This document shows positions 6,220 through 12,823 of a stretch of 34,193 nucleotides of DNA, one piece after another. Positions within the stretch are counted from its first letter, which is position 1. Every line of letters begins with the position of its first letter. The stretch lies in the IMG/VR virus record IMGVR_UViG_3300032116_000744, positions 1-34,193 of that record, one strand, 5' to 3'. This DNA comes from a virus. The notes below the pieces were generated by a model. The model had not been told where the DNA came from and did no database searches. It saw nothing but the letters and a program-made list of their open reading frames with translations. The position numbers were made by a program, and so were the translations under genes.

Positions 6220-6225
6220 TATAAT
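6220..6225 (+). promoter_or_regulatory. -10 element before the 6244 zinc protein
   Basis: TATAAT at 6220-6225 with no clear -35. It is followed by a strong RBS, AGGAGG (6232-6237), and ATG 6244. Confidence 0.4.
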
Positions 6226-6243
6226 TTACCTAGGAGGTATAAA

Positions 6244-6351
6244 ATGGCCAATTATACATGTACAACCTGTAATGAATCAAAGAATGAAGAGAATGTATTC
6301 TTCAAAGATGGAGTTACTCCATACTGTGATCCATGTGCAGAAAACCTATAA
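6244..6351 (+). CDS. Tiny zinc-ribbon protein
   Basis: A 35-residue protein with CTTC (residues 6-9) and CDPC (residues 28-31), a minimal treble-clef or zinc ribbon. AGGAGG is placed six bases before the ATG, the strongest RBS of the arm. Last gene of the rightward arm. Partner or function unknown. Confidence 0.65.
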   Translation: MANYTCTTCNESKNEENVFFKDGVTPYCDPCAENL

Positions 6352-6360
6352 CTAAATAGA

Positions 6361-6928
6361 TATAATCAAATAGGGACATATGTCCGATTTGGGTTAATTG
6401 CCCAGATTGTGATATATGTCCCTTTTGTATGTATTCATATAAGGGCAAGATCACCGCTTTACGGAGAATATATAAATGTCCCTGAACTTTTAGGAGAAAA
6501 TCTCATATATAACTCTAATTATCTAATTAAACTTATAGAGAATATGAGAGAATGTATGCTAAATCTAATAGAATTGGGGGCAAATTTGTGTCGTTACGAC
6601 ACGATATTATATGCCCCTGAAGCCTTGACAATATGGGCAGAATATGCCATTTACGAGAAGTATTGACAAATCCTGGAATATATGCTGCTATATGGGTCAA
6701 AGTGGAGGATTATGGTTTAAAATGGAGGGTCGCCTAATTACATGTATATACTATATCTAATTAAACAGTAGTATTTAGAACCTAATTAGTAGTATTTATA
6801 TTGGTAGACATACTCCAGATATAGCTCTAAAAAGCCTTATATGGCTATTAGAGACACGTATATGGGAGGGGGGAATCTAGGATACAGATCTATTTTGGAG
6901 AAATTCTCTGATGCAAAGCTAGCCTTGA
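6361..6928. other. Gene-free region with nested inverted repeats at the arm junction
   Basis: No convincing ORF. TATAAT (6361-6366) predicts a start at about 6373, exactly where AGGGACATA (6372-6380) begins. That segment pairs with TATGTCCCT (6415-6423) around an inner TGGG/CCCA stem (6390-6404). A second nest has GGGGCA/TGCCCC (6577-6582, 6612-6617) outside GTGTCG/CGACAC (6588-6602). AGTAGTATTTA is repeated at 6767 and 6788. CTCTAA/TTAGAG (6825-6853) with an inner AGCC/GGCT stem sits at the converging ends of the two arms. Confidence 0.5.
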
Positions 6929-7120
6929 TTACTCATGTAATATGGCTGAATTCATCCATATATCTCCATTATTGTCTATAGAGTATCTGATGATCATATT
7001 GCCATTACATTTGAGACATTTAGGAATATAGTCTAACTCTCTTGATATCTCTAGATTCATTGTTGATCTATCTTGCATGCATATGAAGTTATAAGTATAT
7101 AGGGGATGAGTATCATCCAT
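6929..7120 (-). CDS. Small zinc-binding hypothetical protein
   Basis: A 63-residue protein with a CLKC pair near residue 42. The start is placed at the ATG ending at 7120 (MDDTHPLYTYN) because GGGAGAG lies just upstream. A GTG 33 bases further up is possible but lacks an RBS. It is the last gene of the leftward arm. Not recognised. Confidence 0.5.
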   Translation of the reverse strand: MDDTHPLYTYNFICMQDRSTMNLEISRELDYIPKCLKCNGNMIIRYSIDNNGDIWMNSAILHE

Positions 7121-7181
7121 GGGGTTCTCTCCCGCCGCACTTTTCGATTTCACTAATTGGGACCTATATTAGCTAATATCT

Positions 7182-7598
7182 TTACCATAGTTCTTCTAAT
7201 GTATATTCTAGTTGACTAGGAATATGTCCAGAACTTTCTTCTACGAATCCATTCTCTCTATCAAATAACATGTAATCTAATTTAACTACATCAAATGATT
7301 TCTTAAATATCGACATTACCTTATCTAGATCTAATTGGCCACATGTGTATAGATCGAATTGTACCAATCCTGGATCTACTTCATCCCAGATATGGAAGGC
7401 TATATGGCTTGTCTCTATCATTACAATAGCTGTAAGACCCTTGTTTCCGTCCTTGTCTACATAGCTGGCAAATGGACCTTTAATGATCTTCATATCGATC
7501 TGGTTTACTAAATCCTTGAGAAACTCTATACCCTGTTCTTCTGTGTTCATAGGGTTATTTACTTTGGCATTTACTAATAGGTGCTTATGAAATAGCAT
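7182..7598 (-). CDS. speD: S-adenosylmethionine decarboxylase-like pyruvoyl enzyme (SpeD family)
   Basis: A 138-residue proenzyme of the prokaryotic AdoMetDC family. The segment IETSHIAFHIWDE (residues of about 61-73) aligns with the self-cleavage site of SpeD, where the Ser before His becomes the pyruvoyl group. The second conserved block, FDLYTCG, carries the catalytic Cys. Family members make decarboxylated SAM for spermidine synthesis, but some homologues decarboxylate ornithine or arginine instead. The Glu before the Ser is shifted (ETS instead of ES), so the substrate is open. The start at 7598 is chosen for its RBS GGAGGAAG. An upstream ATG at 7622 adds eight residues. Confidence 0.78.
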   Translation of the reverse strand: MLFHKHLLVNAKVNNPMNTEEQGIEFLKDLVNQIDMKIIKGPFASYVDKDGNKGLTAIVMIETSHIAFHIWDEVDPGLVQFDLYTCGQLDLDKVMSIFKKSFDVVKLDYMLFDRENGFVEESSGHIPSQLEYTLEELW

Positions 7599-7848
7599 TT
7601 TCTTCCTCCGAATCAAATTCATTTATTGTTTCAAATGCTGACCGTGTTGGTACATCATTGAATATATATCTATTGCTGGTTTCATCATACTTCCACCATC
7701 TCCACCCGTCCTGATCCTGCCAGAATTTAGCCCCAGGAGTTTCATCCTGAATGCCTGCGTCTAACGCATCATAGAAACGAACTTCATTAAATATGGCTTC
7801 TCTTAGAGCAGACCATCTAAATATAAGACTAACTATCTTGTCTATCAT
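7585..7848 (-). CDS. Hypothetical protein between SpeD-like and cobalamin genes
   Basis: An 87-residue protein, Trp-rich in the middle (FWQDQDGWRWWKYDE) and acidic at the end. AAGGGAAG precedes the ATG. It overlaps the upstream gene by 20 bases and the SpeD start by 14, so it is probably translationally coupled to both. Not recognised. Confidence 0.62.
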   Translation of the reverse strand: MIDKIVSLIFRWSALREAIFNEVRFYDALDAGIQDETPGAKFWQDQDGWRWWKYDETSNRYIFNDVPTRSAFETINEFDSEEENAIS

Positions 7849-8371
7849 TTTCTTCCCTTCGTTGAACCCACAATTTTTCTTTATCCTTATTGTGGTATCT
7901 GGCCATTACAAATAATAAGTCAGACAGTCTATTTAAATACTTTGGGATGTTCTTGCTTATTTGAACATCATTTTCATTATGAATTGCAATTGCCATCCAG
8001 ACAGCTCTTTCTGCCCTTCTAACTACGGTTCTAGCATTATGTAGAGATCCAGTAGGTAAGACAAATGACCGTAGTGGCTCTAGAAATTCATTGTAATCGT
8101 CAATTACCTTCTCCAGATATTCTATTCTGTCATCTGTTATTTTGAATTTATCAGATCCAGCAAGCTCTGCCCCTAGATCAAATAGGTCGTTCTGTATTCT
8201 TTCGATAATGTCATTGTAGTATTCAACAGACATTCCAATAGCAGAATTGGCCTCATCTACTGCACCTATAGCCTCTATTAATGGAGATATCTTATAGACT
8301 CTCTCATTATTGGCAATTCCTGTGGTTCCGTCGTCACCTGTTTTAGTATAAATACGAGTTAAGTGGACCAT
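7829..8371 (-). CDS. Cob(I)alamin adenosyltransferase, PduO type
   Basis: A 180-residue protein, full family length, that transfers adenosyl from ATP to cob(I)alamin to make coenzyme B12. All landmark motifs are present: RIYTKTGDDGTTG at residues 6-18 (ATP binding), KISPLIEAIGAVDEANS, FVLPTGS, the basic ARTVVRRAERA helix and YLNRLSDLLFVMARY near the end. PduO enzymes are trimeric five-helix bundles in the cytoplasm. In this phage operon it could keep a B12-dependent enzyme such as class II ribonucleotide reductase supplied (inference, no such gene in the window). The start overlaps the upstream stop (TAATG). Confidence 0.93.
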   Translation of the reverse strand: MVHLTRIYTKTGDDGTTGIANNERVYKISPLIEAIGAVDEANSAIGMSVEYYNDIIERIQNDLFDLGAELAGSDKFKITDDRIEYLEKVIDDYNEFLEPLRSFVLPTGSLHNARTVVRRAERAVWMAIAIHNENDVQISKNIPKYLNRLSDLLFVMARYHNKDKEKLWVQRREENDRQDS

Positions 8372-8517
8372 TAGTGACCCCTAATAGATCGCCACACATC
8401 TATGCTAATTTTATTGGCTACATATAAAGTAAATAAAGTTAAAGCTAATTGAAAAACAATATCAGCAGATATTTTATTTTTTGTTTTAACTTCTTGTTCT
8501 AATAATCTTAAGGCCAT
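8371..8517 (-). CDS. Small membrane protein
   Basis: A 48-residue protein. A basic N-terminus (LEQEVKTKNK) is followed by one hydrophobic segment, residues of about 18-38 (ADIVFQLALTLFTLYVANKI). It overlaps the DUF4430-like gene by 10 bases and the adenosyltransferase start by TAATG. Function unknown. Its position between a secreted protein and a B12 enzyme is suggestive only. Confidence 0.6.
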   Translation of the reverse strand: MALRLLEQEVKTKNKISADIVFQLALTLFTLYVANKISIDVWRSIRGH

Positions 8518-8960
8518 CTTACTTCCTCGTCTGTGGAAAATACTAACCCTATCTTGTCTCCTGAAGATAGATAAGTTTCGTTAATCCCTTTTTGTGCCCA
8601 TCCCCATTCATTAGGGATAAGTGGAACAGTTTGATTTTTCTTTATTATGACCGCCCAGTATGCCTTTGCTGGTGGCATAACGTCACAACTTTCAACAGAC
8701 TTGTCTGGAAACCCATTAACTCTACAGACTACAGCCTCACCATACTCTCTGGTACCCTCTATTATATAGTTAGCTTTTCTCAAAAGCGACAGAGCGTCTG
8801 TACTTCCATATATATCAATACATTTTGTTTCTTTTAATCCGTTATTTAATTTACCATAGTCTACATAAACAGTAGCACATCCATCGTCTGATTTATTTAT
8901 GGCTGTAAAAACACCCATTGCTAAGACAACAGAAACTATTATAGTTATTGTTTTTTTCAT
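8508..8960 (-). CDS. Secreted DUF4430-like (transcobalamin-C-like) protein
   Basis: A 150-residue protein with an N-terminal signal sequence or anchor (MKKTITIIVSVVLAMGVFTA). The rest fits the DUF4430 pattern: a LSLLRKAN helix, CRVNGF, then AYWAVII and a final SSGDKIGLVFS block. DUF4430 is related to the C-terminal domain of transcobalamin and intrinsic factor but also occurs in cell-wall proteins without B12 binding. Three Cys in the mature part could form disulfides outside the cell. Position next to a cobalamin adenosyltransferase makes a B12-related role worth testing. Confidence 0.62.
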   Translation of the reverse strand: MKKTITIIVSVVLAMGVFTAINKSDDGCATVYVDYGKLNNGLKETKCIDIYGSTDALSLLRKANYIIEGTREYGEAVVCRVNGFPDKSVESCDVMPPAKAYWAVIIKKNQTVPLIPNEWGWAQKGINETYLSSGDKIGLVFSTDEEVRWP

Positions 8961-9091
8961 TACTCTGCCATTTCTCTTGGTATCATATAATCACATCTTT
9001 CGCAGAAATCATATGTTGATCCTGTATACGGACATGTGCCAGCCTGTTTTAGGCTATGACCTTTATACATACACTTCAATCTATTAAGCAT
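8960..9091 (-). CDS. DUF1660-like zinc-ribbon protein
   Basis: A 43-residue protein: LKCMYKGH at the start, then CPYTG and CERC, resembling the small phage DUF1660 proteins (C-x-x-x-GH ... C ... CxxC). It overlaps the upstream stop by 8 bases and the next start by TAATG. Probably binds one zinc ion. Role unknown. Confidence 0.62.
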   Translation of the reverse strand: MLNRLKCMYKGHSLKQAGTCPYTGSTYDFCERCDYMIPREMAE

Positions 9092-9791
9092 AATCTTTTC
9101 GTGTCCAGCTATTATGTTTATATCTCAAGCTAGAATGTTTGGCAACACGCCATTCAAATCTAGCTGACTCTTCTTTGTCTTCTAAATTTCCGATTTCCAT
9201 TTTCCAACTATCTCTTTTAAAAGGATAAACTTGAATTATTGGGGTTCCAGCTGGTATTAATCCTTCAAATTTTGGATCTTTTAAAGTAAAAACAAAATTT
9301 ACTGGAGAAATATGTTTATCTGTGTCTACAATAGCTGTCATACTTTTAAAAGGAAGATCGTCTCTATGTGATGGATGAATAAATAAGCATGAGTATCCTT
9401 TAGGAGTTTTAATTGACCATGGGTTAATCCATTTAGGTATAAAATTAGTATTAGCTTCAGGATGTCCTGCCCCTTGTTCTTTTGGATGCCACTCTATAAA
9501 ATTATTATTAGGGCCATACCATTCATAATATGGTTCTCCTTTAATTTGAGTTATTATTAAATCTACTGGGCTAAAAATTATATATCCAGATGTAATTGAG
9601 TCCATAACTGGAATACACTGTTTAATTGTTCCAGTTATTGGATGAGCATAATTTTCAACTTCTACCAAGTCTTCTCTGTTTCCTGGAGCATCTTTATACC
9701 ATTTTGGAATTTCTTTTATAGCTGGCTTAGGATAATATTTTTCATCTATTTGTATGCTAAGTTTATTAGTAAATTTAATTTTATTATTCAT
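9084..9791 (-). CDS. Phage paralogue family protein, copy A
   Basis: A 235-residue protein of a conserved phage family found in this window three times (also 9788-10504 and 32434-33177). Shared landmarks are PKWYKDAP near the start, a SGYIIFSPVD block, TPKGYSCLFIHPSHRDDLPF, a VDTD motif, and PAGTPIIQVYPFKR near the end. The pattern is reminiscent of DUF6065 proteins at motif level. No activity is known. ATG 9791 overlaps the upstream stop (ATGA). A TTG at 9812 would extend it by seven residues. Confidence 0.75.
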   Translation of the reverse strand: MNNKIKFTNKLSIQIDEKYYPKPAIKEIPKWYKDAPGNREDLVEVENYAHPITGTIKQCIPVMDSITSGYIIFSPVDLIITQIKGEPYYEWYGPNNNFIEWHPKEQGAGHPEANTNFIPKWINPWSIKTPKGYSCLFIHPSHRDDLPFKSMTAIVDTDKHISPVNFVFTLKDPKFEGLIPAGTPIIQVYPFKRDSWKMEIGNLEDKEESARFEWRVAKHSSLRYKHNSWTRKDYA

Positions 9792-10504
9792 TGATATCTT
9801 TTTCTTGTCCAATATTTTTTCTTATAAGTTCTTAGGAATGATGATTTTACTCTTTCAACATGAAATTCCTCATCATCAGTGTACTCCTGTTGCTCAGATT
9901 TCCAATTTTCTCTTTTTACTGGAAATACTTGTGCAATTGGAGTTCCTTCTTCTATAAAACCTTCAAAACCTTTTCTCAATAAAAATGGAAAAATAATTGC
10001 ATTTGGATGTTGGTCTGTGTCAACAAAACCAGTTAACGTATGAAATGGAAGGTCGTGTCTATGGCTTGGGTGTGTTACTAACAAGCTGTAACCTTTTGGA
10101 GTAATAATTTTCGATAAACTGTTCCATCTAAAAAGAATAGGCAGGTATTCTATTGGTACAGGATATGATCCTAGGGTTTCATTTTTAGGACTATCTAAAA
10201 TTTCAAATGGTACGTGCCATGTAATTTTAGGCCCTCCTTCAGTTTGCTGTACAAATATTGTTGCTGGCAATAAAAATGTGTATCCAGAAGTCATAGTGTC
10301 TGTAAATGGCACACACAATTTCATCGTTGCTTCAAATTTATTTTCTTTATCTTTAACTGCTCTCAAAAAGTTTGAATGACCATTTGAAAAAGGCTTTGTT
10401 TCTCTAAACCATTCTGGCAAATGCATGACGCTTGGCTCTGGGTAAACTTTAATAGACTTATCTCTTTTACTGATAGCCTTAAATATTATTTTTTTTGACT
10501 TCAT
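9788..10504 (-). CDS. Phage paralogue family protein, copy B
   Basis: A 238-residue tandem paralogue of the gene after it. It has LPEWFRETKP, SGYTFLLPAT, TPKGYSLLVTHPSHRHDLPF, VDTDQH, then EEGTPIAQVFPVKRENWK. The two copies share the same block order with moderate identity, indicating an old duplication. The start overlaps the GroES stop (ATGA). Function unknown. Confidence 0.77.
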   Translation of the reverse strand: MKSKKIIFKAISKRDKSIKVYPEPSVMHLPEWFRETKPFSNGHSNFLRAVKDKENKFEATMKLCVPFTDTMTSGYTFLLPATIFVQQTEGGPKITWHVPFEILDSPKNETLGSYPVPIEYLPILFRWNSLSKIITPKGYSLLVTHPSHRHDLPFHTLTGFVDTDQHPNAIIFPFLLRKGFEGFIEEGTPIAQVFPVKRENWKSEQQEYTDDEEFHVERVKSSFLRTYKKKYWTRKRYQ

Positions 10505-10797
10505 ATTTTTAAACCTATAATACTTTTAGAATTTATTAATAAATACTTTGTACCATCATCATCTTCAATTTCAGTACCAGTGTGATCTTGATAATAAACA
10601 ATATCATTAACTTTTATTTGAGATACGGGAATTAAATCTCCTTTGTAATTAACTTCTCCTGGACCCATGTCTATTACAATTCCATTTTTAGGTCCAGCAT
10701 CCGCAAAAGCAGCAGAAATTACTAAACCGCTACTCGTCTTCCTATCTGTAACTTGATTTTCTTTAACTAAAAGCATTGCGCCAATTGGCTTAATCAT
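10501..10797 (-). CDS. groES: GroES-like co-chaperonin
   Basis: A 98-residue protein with the Cpn10 layout: IKPIGAMLLVKE at the start, a mobile loop (about residues 16-32, TDRKTSSGLVI) that would contact GroEL, GIVIDMGPGEV, KVNDIVYYQDHTGTEIE and a hydrophobic end. Phage co-chaperonins such as T4 gp31 replace host GroES to fold large capsid proteins. No GroEL is in the window, so it presumably works with the host chaperonin. The usual Leu after the mobile-loop core is kept, supporting function. Start overlaps the upstream stop (TAATG). Confidence 0.88.
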   Translation of the reverse strand: MIKPIGAMLLVKENQVTDRKTSSGLVISAAFADAGPKNGIVIDMGPGEVNYKGDLIPVSQIKVNDIVYYQDHTGTEIEDDDGTKYLLINSKSIIGLKI

Positions 10798-10937
10798 TAT
10801 TTACTCTTCTGTGGCTTTTGAGTGTAAGGGCCAAGATCGGCTTTTACGGTTCCATCTTTTCTAATTCTTACTATACGACCATCTCTTATTATAGTTGTGT
10901 TCATAGGTACTTTTGGTTTAGGACCATTTTTTCCCAT
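10797..10937 (-). CDS. Small basic hypothetical protein
   Basis: A 46-residue protein starting MGKNGPKPKVPMNTTI, rich in Lys and Arg. It is linked at both ends by TAATG overlaps, which supports translation. Not recognised. Nucleic-acid binding is possible from charge alone. Confidence 0.55.
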   Translation of the reverse strand: MGKNGPKPKVPMNTTIIRDGRIVRIRKDGTVKADLGPYTQKPQKSK

Positions 10938-11110
10938 TACTTGTCCATCCTTATCCATTTTCCATATTTAGTAACTACGTTAGAGCCCATGTACTCTTGA
11001 CCAGTTTCTAAATCTATAAGCTTCCATTTACCTGGAGCTTTAGTTTTAATTTCTAACTTTACTGGAAACTGAAACTCTTCAACTTCCGATCCATCTAATA
11101 ACTTTCTCAT
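10937..11110 (-). CDS. Small hypothetical protein
   Basis: A 57-residue protein starting MRKLLDGSEVEEFQFPVKLEI, likely a small beta fold (KWKLIDLETGQEYMG). It overlaps the proteasome-like gene upstream by ATGA and the next gene by TAATG. Not recognised. Confidence 0.6.
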   Translation of the reverse strand: MRKLLDGSEVEEFQFPVKLEIKTKAPGKWKLIDLETGQEYMGSNVVTKYGKWIRMDK

Positions 11111-11640
11111 CCTATTTCAACTTGTATCGGTTCACTTGTATGTATATCAAATATAGATGCTGTTGCTATTGCCTCTATTACAACTTGTTCTGCCTCTTCT
11201 ATACTATCCCAAGGCTGTCCAGCCATATAACCTAAAGCTAAATCTTTACCACTCCCAGCTGCATACATATTGTACTGAGATCTGCTTATTGACATATCGG
11301 AACCAATGTCAAACAGTTGTGACTTTACAGAAACTAAAAAGTTAAATTCAGACTCTTTATCTTTCCAGTCATATCCAAACTTATCAAATGCCTCTATCAT
11401 AGAAGGAATCATTTTGGCTACAACCCATTTTTGTGGATCTCCAACAATTTTTGGCGGAACCCAGTTATATGCAATAATATCTCCAGGCCTTGCGTCTCCA
11501 CGTAAACCAATTAGGATGTCTTTAATCTTAATTATTTTTGGGGTATCTGGACTAATTATCTTAGAGTTCTCATCTGTAATTTGGCTATCTGCAGCCATGA
11601 CAGTCCAACCGTCACCTTGAATTCCCACAATGGTTGTCAA
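11107..11640 (-). CDS. Proteasome-fold Ntn hydrolase (HslV-like), copy 1
   Basis: A 177-residue protein with the start of HslV or a proteasome beta subunit: Met-Thr-Thr-Ile-Val. Removal of Met would expose Thr2 as nucleophile. Asp18 (MAADSQ) matches the conserved Asp17 and Lys35 the conserved Lys33 of proteasomes. The AAGSGKDLALGYMAG block (about residues 126-140) matches the late SGS..A.G motif. No propeptide. The start codon is TTG. A partner ATPase is not in the window. It could be a self-compartmentalised protease or a related hydrolase. First gene of the 11640-6929 operon, behind a strong promoter. Confidence 0.8.
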   Translation of the reverse strand: MTTIVGIQGDGWTVMAADSQITDENSKIISPDTPKIIKIKDILIGLRGDARPGDIIAYNWVPPKIVGDPQKWVVAKMIPSMIEAFDKFGYDWKDKESEFNFLVSVKSQLFDIGSDMSISRSQYNMYAAGSGKDLALGYMAGQPWDSIEEAEQVVIEAIATASIFDIHTSEPIQVEIG

Positions 11641-11664
11641 ATTATATTCCTATCTCTTACTACT

Positions 11665-11693
11665 ATTATAGTATTTATAAATAGTTTCGTCAA
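11665..11693 (-). promoter_or_regulatory. Strong sigma70-type promoter of the 11640-6929 operon
   Basis: On the minus strand TTGACG (11693-11688), 17 bases, TATAAT (11670-11665). The predicted start is about 18 bases before the TTG start. The 13-gene run downstream is tightly packed and mostly overlapping, so this is probably its main promoter. Confidence 0.75.
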
Positions 11694-11698
11694 TAGAA

Positions 11699-11720
11699 AA
11701 CCCCCATAAATTTGGGGGTT
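11699..11720. terminator. Bidirectional hairpin terminator
   Basis: AACCCCCA (11699-11706) and TGGGGGTT (11713-11720) form an 8-bp stem with a 6-nt loop. The leftward transcript runs into GGGGGTTTTC, a usable T tract. It separates the 11739-12248 genes from the promoter of the next operon. Confidence 0.78.
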
Positions 11721-11738
11721 ATCTAGTTTAATATTTAA

Positions 11739-11945
11739 TTAAACTTTCTTAGGTCTAGTTTTCTTAGGCCCAATTGTTGTTTCTCTTCTAATGCCGTGTT
11801 TATTTCTATCGATTTTAGTAGGTGGTCTCAAACCTGAATTAAACTTACCTTGACTAGGTTTTTTTCTTCCTACCTCCTGAGAAGTTACAGCACCTGCAGG
11901 CTCATTGTTTGGTGGAGTCTGCATTCCAGTACCATTTTCACTCAT
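11739..11945 (-). CDS. Basic low-complexity phage protein
   Basis: A 68-residue protein starting MSENGTGMQTPPNNEPAGA. The N-terminus is disordered and the C-terminus strongly basic (RRETTIGPKKTRPKKV). The start overlaps the upstream stop by 8 bases. Disordered basic tails of this kind occur in virion or nucleoid-associated proteins, but there is no specific match. Confidence 0.65.
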   Translation of the reverse strand: MSENGTGMQTPPNNEPAGAVTSQEVGRKKPSQGKFNSGLRPPTKIDRNKHGIRRETTIGPKKTRPKKV

Positions 11946-12087
11946 TGATAAATCGTCTTGTCTGCTCAGGTGTTGAAGTCATGTTTAGTGTTAAACCTGC
12001 TTCACCATCTCTTGTAACATCTAACATAGGTGCAGAAACAATTCCTGTTTCACTACCTACTGATTGACATCCACATTCAACGCACAT
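11938..12087 (-). CDS. Small Cys-containing hypothetical protein
   Basis: A 49-residue protein starting MCVECGCQSVGSETG. Three Cys in the first seven residues could bind a metal. The rest is polar. It follows the previous stop by two bases. Not recognised with confidence, although starts of the type MCVECGC recur in phage small proteins. Confidence 0.6.
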   Translation of the reverse strand: MCVECGCQSVGSETGIVSAPMLDVTRDGEAGLTLNMTSTPEQTRRFINE

Positions 12088-12089
12088 TA

Positions 12090-12248
12090 TTACTTACCGC
12101 TATTTCCAAGACCTGCGCCATCTTGTGATGACTTATCTGATGCTGGGAAAGCTGCTGCTGGAGCCTCTGTGTATGACTCTGTTGGCCATGGTGAAGATCC
12201 TGCTGGCTTTACTTCATTAAAGCCTGTTAAATTTTTTCCATCTGACAT
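12090..12248 (-). CDS. Small Pro/Ala/Ser-rich protein
   Basis: A 52-residue protein starting MSDGKNLTGFNEVKPAGSSPW, predicted disordered. TAGGAGAT lies 7-8 bases before the ATG. It heads a three-gene unit (12248-11739) with its own -10 (12305-12310) and a 7-bp hairpin, TAGATGG/CCATCTA, in the leader. Function unknown. Confidence 0.62.
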   Translation of the reverse strand: MSDGKNLTGFNEVKPAGSSPWPTESYTEAPAAAFPASDKSSQDGAGLGNSGK

Positions 12249-12304
12249 TTTTATATCTCCTATAGGTTGTATTTAGATGGGTCTAGAAAGCCATCTATCC
12301 CTTT

Positions 12305-12310
12305 ATTATA
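12305..12310 (-). promoter_or_regulatory. -10 element for the 12248-11739 unit
   Basis: TATAAT on the minus strand, no convincing -35. The leader (about 50 nt) holds the TAGATGG/CCATCTA hairpin and an AGGAG RBS. Confidence 0.5.
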
Positions 12311-12322
12311 GCATTTTTGAGC

Positions 12323-12448
12323 TTATGACTTGTACTTAGCCTGATAGCAATCCCCACAGATTTGAATTATCTTTGACTCTGTGGATGTAAGCTTTTCTGC
12401 CTTATTTGTGCAGTCTGGCATCTCGCATTTGTCTTCTATTGAAATCAT
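12323..12448 (-). CDS. Tiny zinc-finger-like protein
   Basis: A 41-residue protein with four Cys in pairs (CEMPDC at residues 8-13, CGDC at 31-34), enough for one zinc site. The start overlaps the stop of the H1-like gene (TAATG), so the two are coupled. Function unknown. Confidence 0.6.
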   Translation of the reverse strand: MISIEDKCEMPDCTNKAEKLTSTESKIIQICGDCYQAKYKS

Positions 12449-12660
12449 TAACGCTTTTTAGAAGCCTTCTTTACGGTCTTTACTGGCTTCTTTTTAGTAG
12501 TTTTCTTTACTGTTTTTTTGGCAGCTGGCTTTTTAGCAACTGTCTTTTTAGCAGATGGCTTCTTTTTAGCTGCAGCCTTCTTTACAACTACTACCTTTTC
12601 CTGAATAGGCCATTCCACTTTAACTTCTGGGAATAACCAAGATTTGATTGTCTTTAACAT
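12448..12660 (-). CDS. Histone H1-like lysine-rich protein
   Basis: A 70-residue protein. The first 25 residues (MLKTIKSWLFPEVKVEW) look like a short amphipathic segment. Residues 27-70 are a Lys/Ala/Pro/Thr repeat (KKAAAKKKPSAKK, AKKPAAKKT, KKTTKKKPVKT), like the C-terminal tails of H1, bacterial histone-like and mycobacterial HU proteins. Such tails bind DNA through charge. It might condense phage DNA or reshape the host nucleoid (inference). Coupled to a small zinc-finger-like protein. Confidence 0.75.
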   Translation of the reverse strand: MLKTIKSWLFPEVKVEWPIQEKVVVVKKAAAKKKPSAKKTVAKKPAAKKTVKKTTKKKPVKTVKKASKKR

Positions 12661-12662
12661 TG

Positions 12663-12788
12663 TTATTTTTCTATCTTTCTAATTATGAAGCGAATTACTT
12701 CGCTGGGCTTCCACTCGTATGGTAGCTCAAGGTTTGACAGCTCTTTTATAATTTCCTGCCGAACTTTATTTTCAATATAATCTTCCAC
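12663..12788 (-). CDS. Small helical protein, probable leaderless GTG start
   Basis: A 41-residue protein, MEDYIENKVRQEIIKEL onward, with a GTG start at 12788. TAGAAT ends seven bases before it, so the transcript would begin at or next to the start codon. No RBS is present. Helical and charged, not recognised. It ends three bases before the H1-like ATG. Confidence 0.5.
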   Translation of the reverse strand: MEDYIENKVRQEIIKELSNLELPYEWKPSEVIRFIIRKIEK

Positions 12789-12794
12789 TGTATT

Positions 12795-12823
12795 ATTCTA
12801 GCATTTTATTATTAATGGGGCAA
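12795..12823 (-). promoter_or_regulatory. Promoter with -35 in a terminator arm
   Basis: TTGCCC (12823-12818), 17 bases, TAGAAT (12800-12795) on the minus strand. The -35 lies in the stem of the preceding terminator, the same arrangement as at 5713-5766. Confidence 0.5.

Noticed and set aside
6409-6666. 85-codon rightward open frame at the arm junction
   Set aside because: No RBS, not leaderless by position, no recognisable protein features, and it runs through two nested inverted repeats. Treated as non-coding.
11306-11620. 104-codon rightward frame opposite the proteasome-like gene
   Set aside because: Antisense to a gene with intact catalytic motifs. No RBS or promoter.
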